DNA from: Armatimonadota bacterium
GTDB lineage: Bacteria; Armatimonadota; Fimbriimonadia; Fimbriimonadales; Fimbriimonadaceae
Direction of reading: 5' to 3'
NCBI GenBank assembly: GCA_037138755.1
Contig: JBAXHT010000004.1
Coordinates: forward strand, 62,001 to 126,000
Length of the DNA: 64,000 nt
In this document: positions 35,101 to 43,351 of the stretch, in pieces
How positions within the stretch are numbered: the stretch's first letter is position 1
How the letters are laid out: each line of letters begins with the position of its first letter
Translations under genes and position numbers: made by a program
The notes under the pieces: generated by a model
The model's input: only the letters and a program-made list of their open reading frames with translations
Database searches by the model: none
What the model was told of the DNA's origin: nothing

Positions 35101-35486
35101 TTCGCTCAAGGGAGACTCGGAGTGCGAGCTACGAGACGGCGATTGAGTGTCAGGTTCTTGATGACGCTAAGCACGGTGACGGAAAGAATCCGCTGACTTC
35201 GGCCGGATCTGCTTATGGTCTTTACGCTCCGGTAAAGAAGATGGTGAACCCGGCGAATACTTGGAACCACTTGCGGGTGGTCTGCAAAGGCAATGCTGTT
35301 GAGCATTGGCTAAACGGAGTCAAGATCGTGTCGTACGAGGTTGGTTCGGCGGACTTTGTTGAGCGACTCGCCAAGAGTAAGTTTAAGGGCTGGCCCGAGT
35401 TTGCGAAATATAGTTCGGGGCACATTGTGCTGCAGGACCACGGCGATTTGGTGGCTTACAAGAACATTCGGATTAGGAAGCTCTAA
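32196..35486 (+). CDS. large secreted protein: PA14, beta-propeller and 3-keto-disaccharide hydrolase domains
   Basis: A 1096-residue exported protein. After a short signal peptide (about 1-16) comes an N-terminal beta domain. A PA14-like carbohydrate-binding module follows near residues 300-390 (FRMNVDDGARLFVNGERIIN, LEPGLYPLRIDYFQNEG). A sugar-dehydrogenase-like propeller spans about 420-760 (GLAFRPNGHLVLCTWDPDGA). The C-terminal DUF1080 domain (about 890-1096) begins FELLFDGKNLDRWR and has GNSGIMLR. The architecture is common in Planctomycetes and Armatimonadota and suggests oxidation and cleavage of complex sugars in the periplasm. Confidence 0.88.
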   Translation: MPVLASLIALALSPSRIQEDTVVRNIPPRDVWVFRSVLDERARIATVALAKDFWVSYDATNCGLYKFWKGDVNFEGAVYTSVHGPQPTSKGGEILGGKVDAPVWRVDGKEVKPTYRGHRMLKGNRVEFVYEVPVNDKKAIVTEEPGLLRRGDRPVGLSRTFKSSMPSANIQVLTYGRSASLNNFFLNGRANPEGDREAWTGVGAKTTWSVLFNPVLGLPPSDDDGGEAELQAGVDLDSSAAQGQGNVQKDDVHANGLSYRAYQIEFPFEKIPTLVPNQTPNVSRQIQNVDLKDEQFGLKEHFVVSITGWLKVEEGALYEFRMNVDDGARLFVNGERIINFDGMHLGEQATGSMDLEPGLYPLRIDYFQNEGPSLLTLDWKPADSTEWKRIPNKNLETVADEVGVVSPGFKKVMDAIFPQRPGDGRPEIAVHPSFDLSTPRPKDFDPRVGGLAFRPNGHLVLCTWDPDGAVYDIEGVQSGDPTKVKVRRIAQGLSEPLGIEVIGNDIFVAQKQEITRLRDTDKDGIIDEYYALSSGFGVTANFHEFTFGFNHLGNYLFSNLALGINTGGRSTDKQNFDRGRVMKTNIKTGEFEFVASGLRTPNGAGKNAKGELFITDNQGDWLPSCKLIEVTNGAFYGNRSVEAEKYKGVKESLPVCWFPQGEIGNSTSQPAPFEYGPYKGQMMVGDVTHGGLKRVFMERVNGRYQGTAFRLTQGLEAGINRVIVGPDQAIYVGGIGSTGNWGQEGKERYGLQRLAYNGKVTFEMLKVLPMQNGAEIEFTESVQDNLLPEILSEWEVRHWHYVPTIEYGGPKVGEERLPVKSVTWNKTRTKVFLEFSGVKPEDVVYFRLPMSLRGADGQMMWANEAWSTVNAIPNRVGQVAASEAAPEVNSLSPEEKAAGFELLFDGKNLDRWRKYRGEGVPKGWQVADQALVFIPGLEGGDLTTKEQYGDFELRLDWRVQAGGNSGIMLRSRETRSASYETAIECQVLDDAKHGDGKNPLTSAGSAYGLYAPVKKMVNPANTWNHLRVVCKGNAVEHWLNGVKIVSYEVGSADFVERLAKSKFKGWPEFAKYSSGHIVLQDHGDLVAYKNIRIRKL

Positions 35487-36455
35487 GTGAATATTGCTCT
35501 CGCCCTCGCCATCTCGGCTGATAAGTCGGTGAAGGAGATCAGCTACAAGGAGGGCGTCACTCGTTTTAAGAGCGGTGGCGAAATCACGTGGATTCACCTC
35601 TTCGATTCAGATGCGACGGCCACGAGTGCGCTTTTGGAAAGGGATTTTGGGTTCCATCCCGTTGCCATCGAAGATGCTGTGGGGCGGGACGAGCGTCCAG
35701 AGCTCAAGGAGTTTGACGATCACATCTTCCTCGTCGCGCCTGCGGTGGTTGGGGTCGAGGATGGCGAGGAGGTCTTCGACGAGATCGGCTTCTTTGTCCA
35801 CGGTACAACCCTGGTGACGGTGTCGCACGTCGAGATTCCTTGCATTCAGACGATGGCAGATCGCTGGAAGGCGAAGCTTTCGCTCGGACACGCGGAAGTT
35901 GGCTACATCCTTTTCGCCTTGCTAGATTCCATTTTGGATGACTACTTTCCTCGGCTGGATGCGATGGAAGATGAGGTTGATCGCATCTCAGACGAGATCT
36001 ACACGGGGCGGACAGACAAACTTCGCGAGCTTCTGGTTGTCAAAAAACGGATGCTGCACATGCGGCGCCAGCTCGGTCCATTTCGAGACGTGATGAACTC
36101 TCTGCTACGGCGAGAACTAGACTTTGTGACGGACCATCTTGAGCCCTATTTCCACGACCTGTTTGACAATACCTTGAGGTTGACAGAACTCGTTGACACC
36201 AACCGTGAGGCCTTGACTGGGCTGCTTGATATTCACCTTTCGACTGTCTCGAACAACCTCAACATGGTGATGAAGAAAATGACGGTCATTTCCACTGTTC
36301 TGATGACGTGTGCTTTGGTTGCGGGGATTTATGGGATGAACTTCAAACACATGCCAGAGTTGGAGTGGTATTTTGGATACCCATTTTCGATCCTGCTGAT
36401 GTTCTTGCTCAGTGCGGGAATCGTTTGGTTGTTCAAAAAGAAAGAGTGGCTTTGA
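35487..36455 (+). CDS. corA: CorA-family Mg2+/Co2+ transporter
   Basis: A 322-residue channel-like inner-membrane transporter for divalent cations. It has a large cytoplasmic domain with long helices, two C-terminal membrane helices (about 265-285 and 298-316) and the signature YGMNFKHMPE between them. The GTG start directly follows the TAA of the preceding gene with no gap, so translation may be coupled. Confidence 0.93.
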   Translation: MNIALALAISADKSVKEISYKEGVTRFKSGGEITWIHLFDSDATATSALLERDFGFHPVAIEDAVGRDERPELKEFDDHIFLVAPAVVGVEDGEEVFDEIGFFVHGTTLVTVSHVEIPCIQTMADRWKAKLSLGHAEVGYILFALLDSILDDYFPRLDAMEDEVDRISDEIYTGRTDKLRELLVVKKRMLHMRRQLGPFRDVMNSLLRRELDFVTDHLEPYFHDLFDNTLRLTELVDTNREALTGLLDIHLSTVSNNLNMVMKKMTVISTVLMTCALVAGIYGMNFKHMPELEWYFGYPFSILLMFLLSAGIVWLFKKKEWL

Positions 36456-36505
36456 AGCCTGCTTTTCAACTCCAAGCTTTCTGTCTCCGCACCTCTAACC
36501 CCAAA

Positions 36506-36529
36506 TCCCTTCCTACATGGAGCAAGGGA
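36506..36529. terminator. weak hairpin between convergent corA and flhA
   Basis: A six-base stem, TCCCTT/AAGGGA, with a 12-base loop, followed by CTTTTC on the + strand. It is a plausible but weak terminator for corA. Confidence 0.4.
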
Positions 36530-36534
36530 CTTTT

Positions 36535-38598
36535 CTAGGCTGCGATTTGGCCGATGAATTCGACTTCCGCTTTTGCAGAGATTTCGCTGTAGGCTAGGAC
36601 GGGCAGGTTGGGTAGGTGGCGGTCGAGGAATCGTCGCATCGCCAAGCGAAGCTGGGCTCCGCAGAGGAGGACGGGCTGGTGGCCTTGCATGGTTGCCCGG
36701 TCGTACTCAATCTTGAGCGATTGAATGACCAGGCTTTGGAGATCGGGATCGAGGACAAGGGTTGAGCCGCTGCCCGTCAGGCTGACCTTTTCGGAGAGTG
36801 TGCGCTCTAAGGCAGGTTCAAGGGTGAGGCAGAGGAGCTTGTCTTCTGGATCGAGATATTGTCTTGTGATCGTTCGTGCGATGGACGAGCGAACGATTTC
36901 GCCGAGTTGCTCAACATCTTTGGTTTTACGAGCGAAGTCAGCCAGGGTTTCGATGATGGTGACCATGTCCCGAATTGGAATTCGCTCACCCAGAAGGTGT
37001 TGGAGGACCTTTTGGACATCAGAAATGGTGAGTAGGTCCGGCATAAGTTCATCAACGGCGGCAGGGTTTGATTTACGAACTTCGTCCACCAGAGTCTGAA
37101 CATCTTGGCGGTTGAGGAGTTCGGGGCAGTGTTGCTTGATGACTTCGCACAGGTGGGTCGTGATGACCGAGGATGGATCGATGACGGTGTAACCCACACG
37201 CTCGGCGAGCTCCGCTTGATCGGGTTCGATCCAGAGGGCTTCGAGCCCAAAGACGGGGTCTTTGCCAGGAATTCCGGCGATGGATTCAACGGCCCCGCCG
37301 CTGTTGACGGCGAGCTTGAGGTTGGGCATGACGGACGCCATGGCGACTTCTTCGCCGCGAATTTTGAGAACGTAGTTGTTGGATTCAAGTTGAATCGAGT
37401 CGCGGATGCGAACCGAGGGCATGACGTAGCCAAGCTCTGAGGCAATTTGGCGACGGGTCGCGCCGACGCGCTCACTCAGGTCGCCGCCCGCTTTGAGGTC
37501 AGCTAGCTTGGTCAGCCCATAGCCAATTTCGATTTCGATCGGATCAACATGCAACAGGGCGAGAGCTGCCTCAGGACCGGTGGGCATCGGAGCAGGGGGC
37601 GGGGTAGGCTTCTCTTCTTTTGGAGCATCGAAAGCATCGATGAGACGCGGATTCTTCTTAAGAAGCCAAGACAGGCCGTAGAGAAATCCGCCCGCGCCCA
37701 TAAAGAGCGTCGCTGGGAAGCCCGGGATCAGGCCGAAAGCGGCGAGCGCTCCGCCACTCACGGCGAGGGCTTTTGGCTGGGCAAAGAACTGTGCAGCGAC
37801 TTGACCGCCCATTGTTCGCTCCTGACCAGCTCGGGTTACAAGAAGTGCGCTGGCAGATGAAATGAGAAGAGCGGGAATCTGGGAAGTGAGTCCCTCACCG
37901 ACGGAGAGGAGGGCGTAAGTTTTGAGAATGGTCATCGCGTCGCTCTGACCCTTGAACAGTCCGACTCCGAAGCCGCCGATGATATTGATTGCAATTATGA
38001 GTAGGGAAGCAACCGCGTCGCCCTTAACGAACTTGGAGGCACCATCCATTGCACCGTAGAAGTCGGCTTCTTGCTTGACTCCCTTTCGGCGCGCTTTCGC
38101 CATATCTTCGTCGATCAGACCGGCTGCCAGGTCGGCATCTATGGCCATCTGTTTACCGGGCATTGCATCCAAGGTGAACCTGGCAACGACTTCCGAGACC
38201 CGGCCAGCACCGTTCGTGATGACCACAAACTGTACGATCATCAAGATAAGGAAGACCACGAAGCCGACAACGAAATCCCCCCCCATCACGAAGTTTCCGA
38301 ACGTCTCGATAACATGTCCGGCTTTCCCTGAACCGAGGATCAGCTTGGTTGCGGCGACCGAAAGGGCGAGTCGGAAAAGAGTTGTGATGACCAGTAGCGG
38401 TGGGAAGGAACTGAACTGAAGGGGGTCCGTGATGTTGACGGTCGTCAACAGGATCATGACCGATGTGCCGAGAGCAACGACCAATCCGAGATCGAGCATC
38501 CAACCCGGCATTGGCAGCATGAGCATCGCAACGATGACAAGGAGACCGATTCCAGCGAGGATATCGGTGTGTTTGAGAATCTTTGCGACGGCTTGCAT
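36535..38598 (-). CDS. flhA: flagellar export apparatus protein FlhA
   Basis: A 687-residue core of the flagellar type III export gate. It has eight N-terminal membrane helices (about 14-310) with the FHIPEP-region motif RFTLDAMPGKQMAIDADLAAG (split here as RFTLDAMPGKQ and MAIDADLAAG, about residues 140-160). The cytoplasmic domain that receives chaperone-substrate complexes follows, with GIPGKDPVFGLEALWIEP. The length is standard. It lies apart from the cheWA-fliD block and no other flagellar gene is adjacent. Confidence 0.95.
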   Translation of the reverse strand: MQAVAKILKHTDILAGIGLLVIVAMLMLPMPGWMLDLGLVVALGTSVMILLTTVNITDPLQFSSFPPLLVITTLFRLALSVAATKLILGSGKAGHVIETFGNFVMGGDFVVGFVVFLILMIVQFVVITNGAGRVSEVVARFTLDAMPGKQMAIDADLAAGLIDEDMAKARRKGVKQEADFYGAMDGASKFVKGDAVASLLIIAINIIGGFGVGLFKGQSDAMTILKTYALLSVGEGLTSQIPALLISSASALLVTRAGQERTMGGQVAAQFFAQPKALAVSGGALAAFGLIPGFPATLFMGAGGFLYGLSWLLKKNPRLIDAFDAPKEEKPTPPPAPMPTGPEAALALLHVDPIEIEIGYGLTKLADLKAGGDLSERVGATRRQIASELGYVMPSVRIRDSIQLESNNYVLKIRGEEVAMASVMPNLKLAVNSGGAVESIAGIPGKDPVFGLEALWIEPDQAELAERVGYTVIDPSSVITTHLCEVIKQHCPELLNRQDVQTLVDEVRKSNPAAVDELMPDLLTISDVQKVLQHLLGERIPIRDMVTIIETLADFARKTKDVEQLGEIVRSSIARTITRQYLDPEDKLLCLTLEPALERTLSEKVSLTGSGSTLVLDPDLQSLVIQSLKIEYDRATMQGHQPVLLCGAQLRLAMRRFLDRHLPNLPVLAYSEISAKAEVEFIGQIAA

Positions 38599-38605
38599 TG
38601 CTTGG

Positions 38606-38620
38606 GGGCGCAGAACGCCC
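38606..38620 (-). promoter_or_regulatory. GC hairpin just upstream of flhA
   Basis: A five-base stem, GGGCG/CGCCC, with a CAGAA loop in the flhA leader, ending seven bases before the ATG at 38598. It could mask or replace the ribosome-binding region. No Shine-Dalgarno sequence is visible. Confidence 0.3.
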
Positions 38621-38717
38621 GTATTGGAGTTATTGGATTCTCAGCGCACTTTTGAAGGGCAAACCTGGCAAATTTTGCACGAATCAAAAGGGGAAAGAAA
38701 CGAACGAAATTTCCAGG

Positions 38718-38733
38718 TTCTAGCGAACTAGAA
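38718..38733. promoter_or_regulatory. inverted repeat TTCTAG-CGAA-CTAGAA between flhA and the GGDEF-EAL gene
   Basis: A six-base inverted repeat with a four-base centre in the 232-base divergent intergenic region. It is a likely operator site for one or both genes, by position only. Confidence 0.35.
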
Positions 38734-38830
38734 AATCATTGGTTTTTGATAGTGTATATCGAGCCGACTATGGAACATATGGAGTGGTTAAGGGTTCTTT
38801 TCGCTCCGTTAGCCAGTTTCTGAACACGCC

Positions 38831-41344
38831 ATGAGAGAGAAAATCGGCCGAGGGAGGGATAAAACTCCGCCTAAGGTTAGTCTGTCTGTTAAGCCCGCGG
38901 TAGAGCGGGGGGCCATCGGCGTGGCAATTCGATTTGGAGTTTTCGTCTTCGCCGTTAGTTTGGCGAGCGGATTCATTGCTGGCCTCGGAGTGAAGAAGGC
39001 AGCCCGAAGTCGCATCCTAGCTAATTACAGCGAGATGCGGACGTTGACGAGTGGACTCCTTGCTAAGAGCGTTAACCCGCTGAAACTGAAAAAGATCTGG
39101 GCTGAGTCCGACAAAGCGGAGCCTGCCTACCTGCAGACGCTCTCAACGCTCCGAAAATTTCTCGTTCGCGATCCGCGCCTTTCGAACGCATTTGTTGTCC
39201 GATTTAGCAATAACACAGTCACTTACGTCGTAGATCCGGGGCCAGTGGGTAAGCGATCTGACGGTCGAGAGGTTCTCCAGGCCAAAGTAGGAGACCCAAT
39301 TGATAGTCCGAGCCAAAGCCTGATCAGCACTTTGAAAACGGGCAAGACAACGCTAGATCAGGGTGTTTTAAAGGAACCAGGTGGTGATGTCCTGCGAAGC
39401 TACGCAGCACTCCTGGGAGGCAATGGAAAGCCCGTAGCTGCCGTCTGCTTGGACGTCAAGAATGCCCCACTTGCACACGAGTTGGAAGATATCGAGGCGG
39501 CGTTGAAGACCGGCATTATCAGCGCTTTTGGATTTAGCTTGCTTCTGGGGGTGATCTCGGGGATGATCGTTAGGAGGCTCCGCGCCGCAGTGTCAGAGCA
39601 GAGTACGAAGCTGGGACGGACTGAGGAGAGCCTGGCCGCAACTGTAGAAGCGGTAAGGGCCCTGAACGATTCTTTGGTCAGCACTCTCAACGCCGCAGGA
39701 TGTTTGATCTGGCAGGGCAACGCAAAGGTGCAGGACGGCAGATTGATCTGGGCAGCGAAACTCAAGCACGAGTCGCCATTCGCGTGGATCGAGCATCAGA
39801 TTGCATCAGGAGACTCTTTCGACTACTTGTGGGAGAGCCTGCGTGATCCTGAAGACGACCACCTGTGGCAACGATCCGTCAAGGATGCGATTACCAAAAA
39901 GGCAGAGAATGTCAGTACCGAATATCGAATTTGTAGGGAGAACGGAGACTCCTACTGGTTCTCAGAGCAGCTAACCCTTGCGTACAATGCCGACGGGTCG
40001 ACTTCGCTCGAGGCCTTCGTCAACGACATCTCTGAAACTCGGGCGAGAGGAGAAGAAGTTCGACAATTGGCGTTCTTTGACACTGTTACTGGCCTCATCA
40101 ACCGCACAAAGATTCACGAAGTCATTGGAGTTCTTCTCAGTGAGTCACCAAGGATGGGTGTTGTCGGCATCGAGATAAGCAACTTCCGAAACATCAATGA
40201 GTCGTGGGGTGCTGAAATTGGAGACAAGCTGTTGAAAGGATTTGGCGCCACTCTATCAGAAGGTGTTGCGGCCGCCGGCATCGTCGGGCGATTAGCCGGA
40301 GACGATTTCGTCGTCATCGTTCCAGATCCCCATGCAATGTCATGGATCGTTGGCAAGATTGACGAGCTTTGCCAAAAAGCAATCTACATCGACGGCGTCG
40401 AGATTGCGAAGATGTGCCGAATTGGCTACGTGCAAGCTGAAGAGGGCGAAACAGCTACTGGAATCCTGCGCAAAGCCAATCTAGCATTGGAAAATGCCCG
40501 TAAGAACCAGTCGATTTATCCCGTGATCTATAAGCCGGAGATGAGCTTCCGCGCCAAGATGCGGGTCGAACTAGAGACTGCAATGCGGCAAGCCCTGACA
40601 GACGGCGAGTTCCACCTGGTATTTCAGCCGATTTACTGCAACAAGAGCAGACGACTTGTCAAAGCGGAGGCACTCCTCCGGTGGAACTCTAGTCGGTTCG
40701 GTCAGGTATCCCCGGCTACCTTTATTCCGATTGCCGAAGAGTCCGACATCATCAACGACCTCGGCAACTATGTCTTGGATGAAACCGCGAAAGCGATCAA
40801 AAAGGTCATCGAGTTGACGCGAGATGATAGTTTTGCTATCAGCATGAACCTGTCCCTGCGTCAGCTTAAGAACACGGCGACATTGAACGCATTTAGCACA
40901 GCGGTAGATCGATGGGGAATCACAACCAAGAATCTCGTTATCGAAGTGACCGAATCTTCGATCATGCATGATGCGGGTGAGTGTCTTGCAATGCTCGTCC
41001 AACTTCAGGATCGTGGATTCAGCTTGGCGATTGACGACTTTGGAACCGGTTACTCGTCACTTGCAACTCTGGCAAGCTTGCCGTTTGACATCCTTAAGAT
41101 CGATAAGCGCTTTGTTGATGGCATTGCGGTCGATAAGAAGCAAGAAGAAGTGATCGGAACGATTATCCGTCTCGCTCGAGCACTGAACTTGCAGATCGTT
41201 GCCGAGGGAATCGAGACTGAACCTCAGTTCGAATTCCTTGCGAGCAAGGAAGTTGAGTACAGCCAAGGGTATTTCTTTAGCAAGCCCCTTCCGCTCGAAG
41301 ACCTGGTGATGCTGGCGCAGAATGGAAATGACCTCGCCGCGTAA
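38831..41344 (+). CDS. membrane-bound GGDEF-EAL protein, likely c-di-GMP phosphodiesterase
   Basis: An 837-residue sensor. Two membrane helices (about 34-56 and 220-240) flank an extracytoplasmic sensing domain. A PAS-like domain (about 280-405), a GGDEF domain and a C-terminal EAL domain follow. The GGDEF motif is degenerate (AGDDF in GRLAGDDFVVIV), so cyclase activity is doubtful. The EAL domain keeps EALLRW, SMNLSLRQL, EVTESSI, DDFGTGYSSL, KIDKRFV and AEGIET, so it should hydrolyse c-di-GMP. Its position opposite flhA suggests a motility switch. Confidence 0.9.
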   Translation: MREKIGRGRDKTPPKVSLSVKPAVERGAIGVAIRFGVFVFAVSLASGFIAGLGVKKAARSRILANYSEMRTLTSGLLAKSVNPLKLKKIWAESDKAEPAYLQTLSTLRKFLVRDPRLSNAFVVRFSNNTVTYVVDPGPVGKRSDGREVLQAKVGDPIDSPSQSLISTLKTGKTTLDQGVLKEPGGDVLRSYAALLGGNGKPVAAVCLDVKNAPLAHELEDIEAALKTGIISAFGFSLLLGVISGMIVRRLRAAVSEQSTKLGRTEESLAATVEAVRALNDSLVSTLNAAGCLIWQGNAKVQDGRLIWAAKLKHESPFAWIEHQIASGDSFDYLWESLRDPEDDHLWQRSVKDAITKKAENVSTEYRICRENGDSYWFSEQLTLAYNADGSTSLEAFVNDISETRARGEEVRQLAFFDTVTGLINRTKIHEVIGVLLSESPRMGVVGIEISNFRNINESWGAEIGDKLLKGFGATLSEGVAAAGIVGRLAGDDFVVIVPDPHAMSWIVGKIDELCQKAIYIDGVEIAKMCRIGYVQAEEGETATGILRKANLALENARKNQSIYPVIYKPEMSFRAKMRVELETAMRQALTDGEFHLVFQPIYCNKSRRLVKAEALLRWNSSRFGQVSPATFIPIAEESDIINDLGNYVLDETAKAIKKVIELTRDDSFAISMNLSLRQLKNTATLNAFSTAVDRWGITTKNLVIEVTESSIMHDAGECLAMLVQLQDRGFSLAIDDFGTGYSSLATLASLPFDILKIDKRFVDGIAVDKKQEEVIGTIIRLARALNLQIVAEGIETEPQFEFLASKEVEYSQGYFFSKPLPLEDLVMLAQNGNDLAA

Positions 41345-41371
41345 GGTTTGAGGTAATCTCTTCGTCCTAAC

Positions 41372-41447
41372 GCGCTCGTAGCTCAGTGGATAGAGCATCA
41401 GCTTGCGGAGCTGGGGGTCGGAGGTTCGAGTCCTCTCGAGCGCGCCA
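41372..41447 (+). tRNA. tRNA-Arg (anticodon GCG)
   Basis: A 76-base tRNA with encoded CCA. Acceptor GCGCTCG/CGAGCGC, D arm GCTC/GAGC, anticodon stem TCAGC/GCTGG with loop TTGCGGA, T arm GGAGG-TTCGAGT-CCTCT. The anticodon GCG reads CGC and CGU. Bacteria normally use ACG, deaminated to ICG by TadA, for this box, so GCG is unusual. All stems pair, with two G-U pairs. Confidence 0.95.
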
Positions 41448-41477
41448 AAGTTTTCTGATTCCGTTACCCCCTTAGGG

Positions 41478-41483
41478 TATCAT
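41478..41483 (+). promoter_or_regulatory. -10 element TATCAT of the MerC-like gene (leaderless)
   Basis: TATCAT followed by six bases and the GTG at 41490. The same GGTATCAT occurs upstream of the L31 gene (45882-45889). Confidence 0.5.
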
Positions 41484-41489
41484 CTTAGC

Positions 41490-41849
41490 GTGAATCGGCC
41501 AAATGTTGACCAACTTGGCTCTGTCGCAAGTTTCGCTTGCGCGGTTCACTGTGCCCTCACGGGGCTGGCATTCGGTGTCCTTTCTTCGGCAGGGCTCGGG
41601 TTTATCGGAAATCACAGCCTTGAGTTGTTTTTCATTGGCTCGACCATTGTATTCGGGATCTGGGCGGTGATCAATGGACTGCGAGTCCATCGCCAATGGC
41701 ATCCCGCGTTGTTGTTCGGATGTGGTCTAACGATGATCTACCTGGCTCATGCGATCGAGCCAGGCTGGATTTTTTCGGTGCTTGGAGGCGGATTTCTAAT
41801 CACATTTCACTGGGTGAATCAGAAGAATATGCGTCGTTGCAAAGCCTGA
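41490..41849 (+). CDS. MerC-domain membrane protein
   Basis: A 119-residue inner-membrane protein with four helices. DQLGSVASFACAVHCALTGL carries the cysteine pair typical of MerC, a mercury or metal importer-like family. Most chromosomal members are not linked to mercury resistance, and no mer genes are near. The GTG start is supported by the TATCAT box. The frame is open upstream through tRNA-Arg, which cannot be coding. Confidence 0.8.
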   Translation: MNRPNVDQLGSVASFACAVHCALTGLAFGVLSSAGLGFIGNHSLELFFIGSTIVFGIWAVINGLRVHRQWHPALLFGCGLTMIYLAHAIEPGWIFSVLGGGFLITFHWVNQKNMRRCKA

Positions 41850-41850
41850 C

Positions 41851-42306
41851 TCACATCGAGTGATCGCCATAGAGGGTCTGAATGTAGCTGACTTGGCCCA
41901 TGTGGTAGCTCGCGTTCCAGCCTGCGAACGTCATGGTTTGGAGGAAGGTGTATTTGCCCCACGGGAACTCGACTTCGGTCTGATACTCAGCTTCAGGGAA
42001 TGCCTTGACGGCTGCGATGAACTTCTTCAAGTTTTCGTTCGCAGCGGCTTCGCAAGCGTCAAGATCAAGGAGAGCAGCCTTTGCTTCCTCAAACCCCCCA
42101 AAAATGGAGGGGTCGAATCCGCGAGCGCTGAGAAGACCAGGGACCCAGAGCGGGCACAAGGCGACTTCTTGTGCTTGGTTAAGAGTAGAGCGACCAGCGT
42201 CGAGGGGTTTCCACTCCAGTTTTTCCGTAGGAACCTTTCGGCAGGTGTAGAAGAAGTTGGCGAGGTTACGTTCGGTGTCTTGGATGATGAAGTCGATGAC
42301 GTTCAT
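41851..42306 (-). CDS. DinB-like four-helix protein
   Basis: A 151-residue DinB/YfiT-fold protein and second family member in the window. The C-terminal WNASYHMGQVSYIQTLYGD carries one metal-binding histidine, but the N-terminal histidine seen at 15485-15976 is replaced (AQEVALCPLWV), so metal binding may be altered. I chose MNVIDFIIQDTERN at 42306. A TATAGT box lies nine bases upstream. It is convergent with the MerC-like gene with one base between stops. Confidence 0.75.
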   Translation of the reverse strand: MNVIDFIIQDTERNLANFFYTCRKVPTEKLEWKPLDAGRSTLNQAQEVALCPLWVPGLLSARGFDPSIFGGFEEAKAALLDLDACEAAANENLKKFIAAVKAFPEAEYQTEVEFPWGKYTFLQTMTFAGWNASYHMGQVSYIQTLYGDHSM

Positions 42307-42408
42307 AGCAGGAGAACTATACAGGCGTCTACATATTTGTGTCAAGGGTCTGTTTCACTAAACTGTGAGAATTACCTGCCAAGAACTTAGAGCGTTTTGT
42401 GAGAGTTG

Positions 42409-42417
42409 TGTTATAAT
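42409..42417 (+). promoter_or_regulatory. extended -10 promoter TGTTATAAT of the PEP-CTERM gene
   Basis: Consensus TATAAT (42412-42417) preceded by TGT, an extended -10. No clear -35. It lies 47 bases before the ATG, so this gene has a real leader, unlike many neighbours, and the leader holds the operator-like repeats. Confidence 0.65.
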
Positions 42418-42444
42418 ACGGGTGTGAATACGTATTCTCGTATT
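42415..42444. promoter_or_regulatory. nested inverted repeats, likely operator
   Basis: AATACG occurs at 42415 and 42427, and its complement CGTATT at 42431 and 42439. The central pair forms the perfect 12-base palindrome GAATACGTATTC (42426-42437). The array covers the -10 and the expected transcription start, which fits a repressor binding as a dimer or pair of dimers. Confidence 0.55.
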
Positions 42445-42463
42445 CTTTCAAGGTGAATTGGCA

Positions 42464-43342
42464 ATGAAGCGATTTTTAATTGGTGGGCTAGCACTTGCTG
42501 CAGTCTCAAGTTCTTTCGGGCAGTTTGTTATCGACGGCAGTAAAGATGCTGGATACAACAGCGGTGGAAGTTTCCAAACCACGCCAACAGGCTTTGGTAA
42601 CTCGACCTTAGGGCAAGTTGGTGCTGCGAATGGTTCCGAGCTTGACGGGTTGATTGCAGAGATAACTCCAAACAATCTGGTCATGTTGTTCACCGGGAAC
42701 CTTCAGTCCAACTTTAACAAGCTTGAAATTTTTATCGATGTTGACGGTGCTACAAGCGGTCAAAACATCCTCGCTGCCAACGCCGGAAGCGGGCTTTCCG
42801 GTATGAGTGGGCTGAGATTTGACACTGGTTTTGTTCCTGAGTATTGGTTTAGAGTCAATGGTGACGGAACTAATTTTTTCGTCGATTCAGGAGTCCTTGG
42901 CGCTTCTTCGGTTACCCAGACATACCGTGGCACCAACACCTACGGCGCAGGCTCAGCAGGCGCTCTCACGGGTGGGACAAATGGCGGCGTGCTCGCAGCT
43001 ATCAACAATAGCAACACAGCTGGAGTTGACGGCTCATCGGTCGGAACGCCTTCAGCCGTTACGACTGGTGTCGAAATATCCATTCCTGTAAGCCTTCTTG
43101 GAAACGTGACTTGGGGGCAAGGGCTCAGAGTTTCAGCGTTCATTAACGGTGACAGCGGCAACTTCCTATCGAACCAAGTACTTGGAGGTCTGCCTTCGGG
43201 TACGGCGAATCTTGGAAATCCAACGAGCGTCAACTTCAACAATATCGCTGGTAACCAGTTTGTTGCAGTTCCAGAGCCTGCTTCGATGGCTGTGCTCGGC
43301 CTCGGAATCTTCGGTCTCGCTCGACGACGACGAAACAAGTAA
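42464..43342 (+). CDS. PEP-CTERM sorted surface protein
   Basis: A 292-residue exported protein with signal peptide 1-19 (ending SSSFGQ). The C-terminal sorting tail has VPEPASMAVLGLGIFGLA then RRRRNK, so it should be processed by an exosortase and placed in the envelope or exopolysaccharide. The body is Gly/Asn/Thr-rich beta structure with FIDVDGATSGQNIL. AAGGTG lies eight bases upstream of the ATG at 42464; a TTG at 42458 is an alternative. It is tightly controlled, judging by the operator array. Confidence 0.9.
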   Translation: MKRFLIGGLALAAVSSSFGQFVIDGSKDAGYNSGGSFQTTPTGFGNSTLGQVGAANGSELDGLIAEITPNNLVMLFTGNLQSNFNKLEIFIDVDGATSGQNILAANAGSGLSGMSGLRFDTGFVPEYWFRVNGDGTNFFVDSGVLGASSVTQTYRGTNTYGAGSAGALTGGTNGGVLAAINNSNTAGVDGSSVGTPSAVTTGVEISIPVSLLGNVTWGQGLRVSAFINGDSGNFLSNQVLGGLPSGTANLGNPTSVNFNNIAGNQFVAVPEPASMAVLGLGIFGLARRRRNK

Positions 43343-43351
43343 GTCTCGCGA

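Noticed and set aside
41490-41849. Mercury-resistance determinant
   Set aside because: Only a MerC-type domain is present, with no merA, merR or merP nearby.
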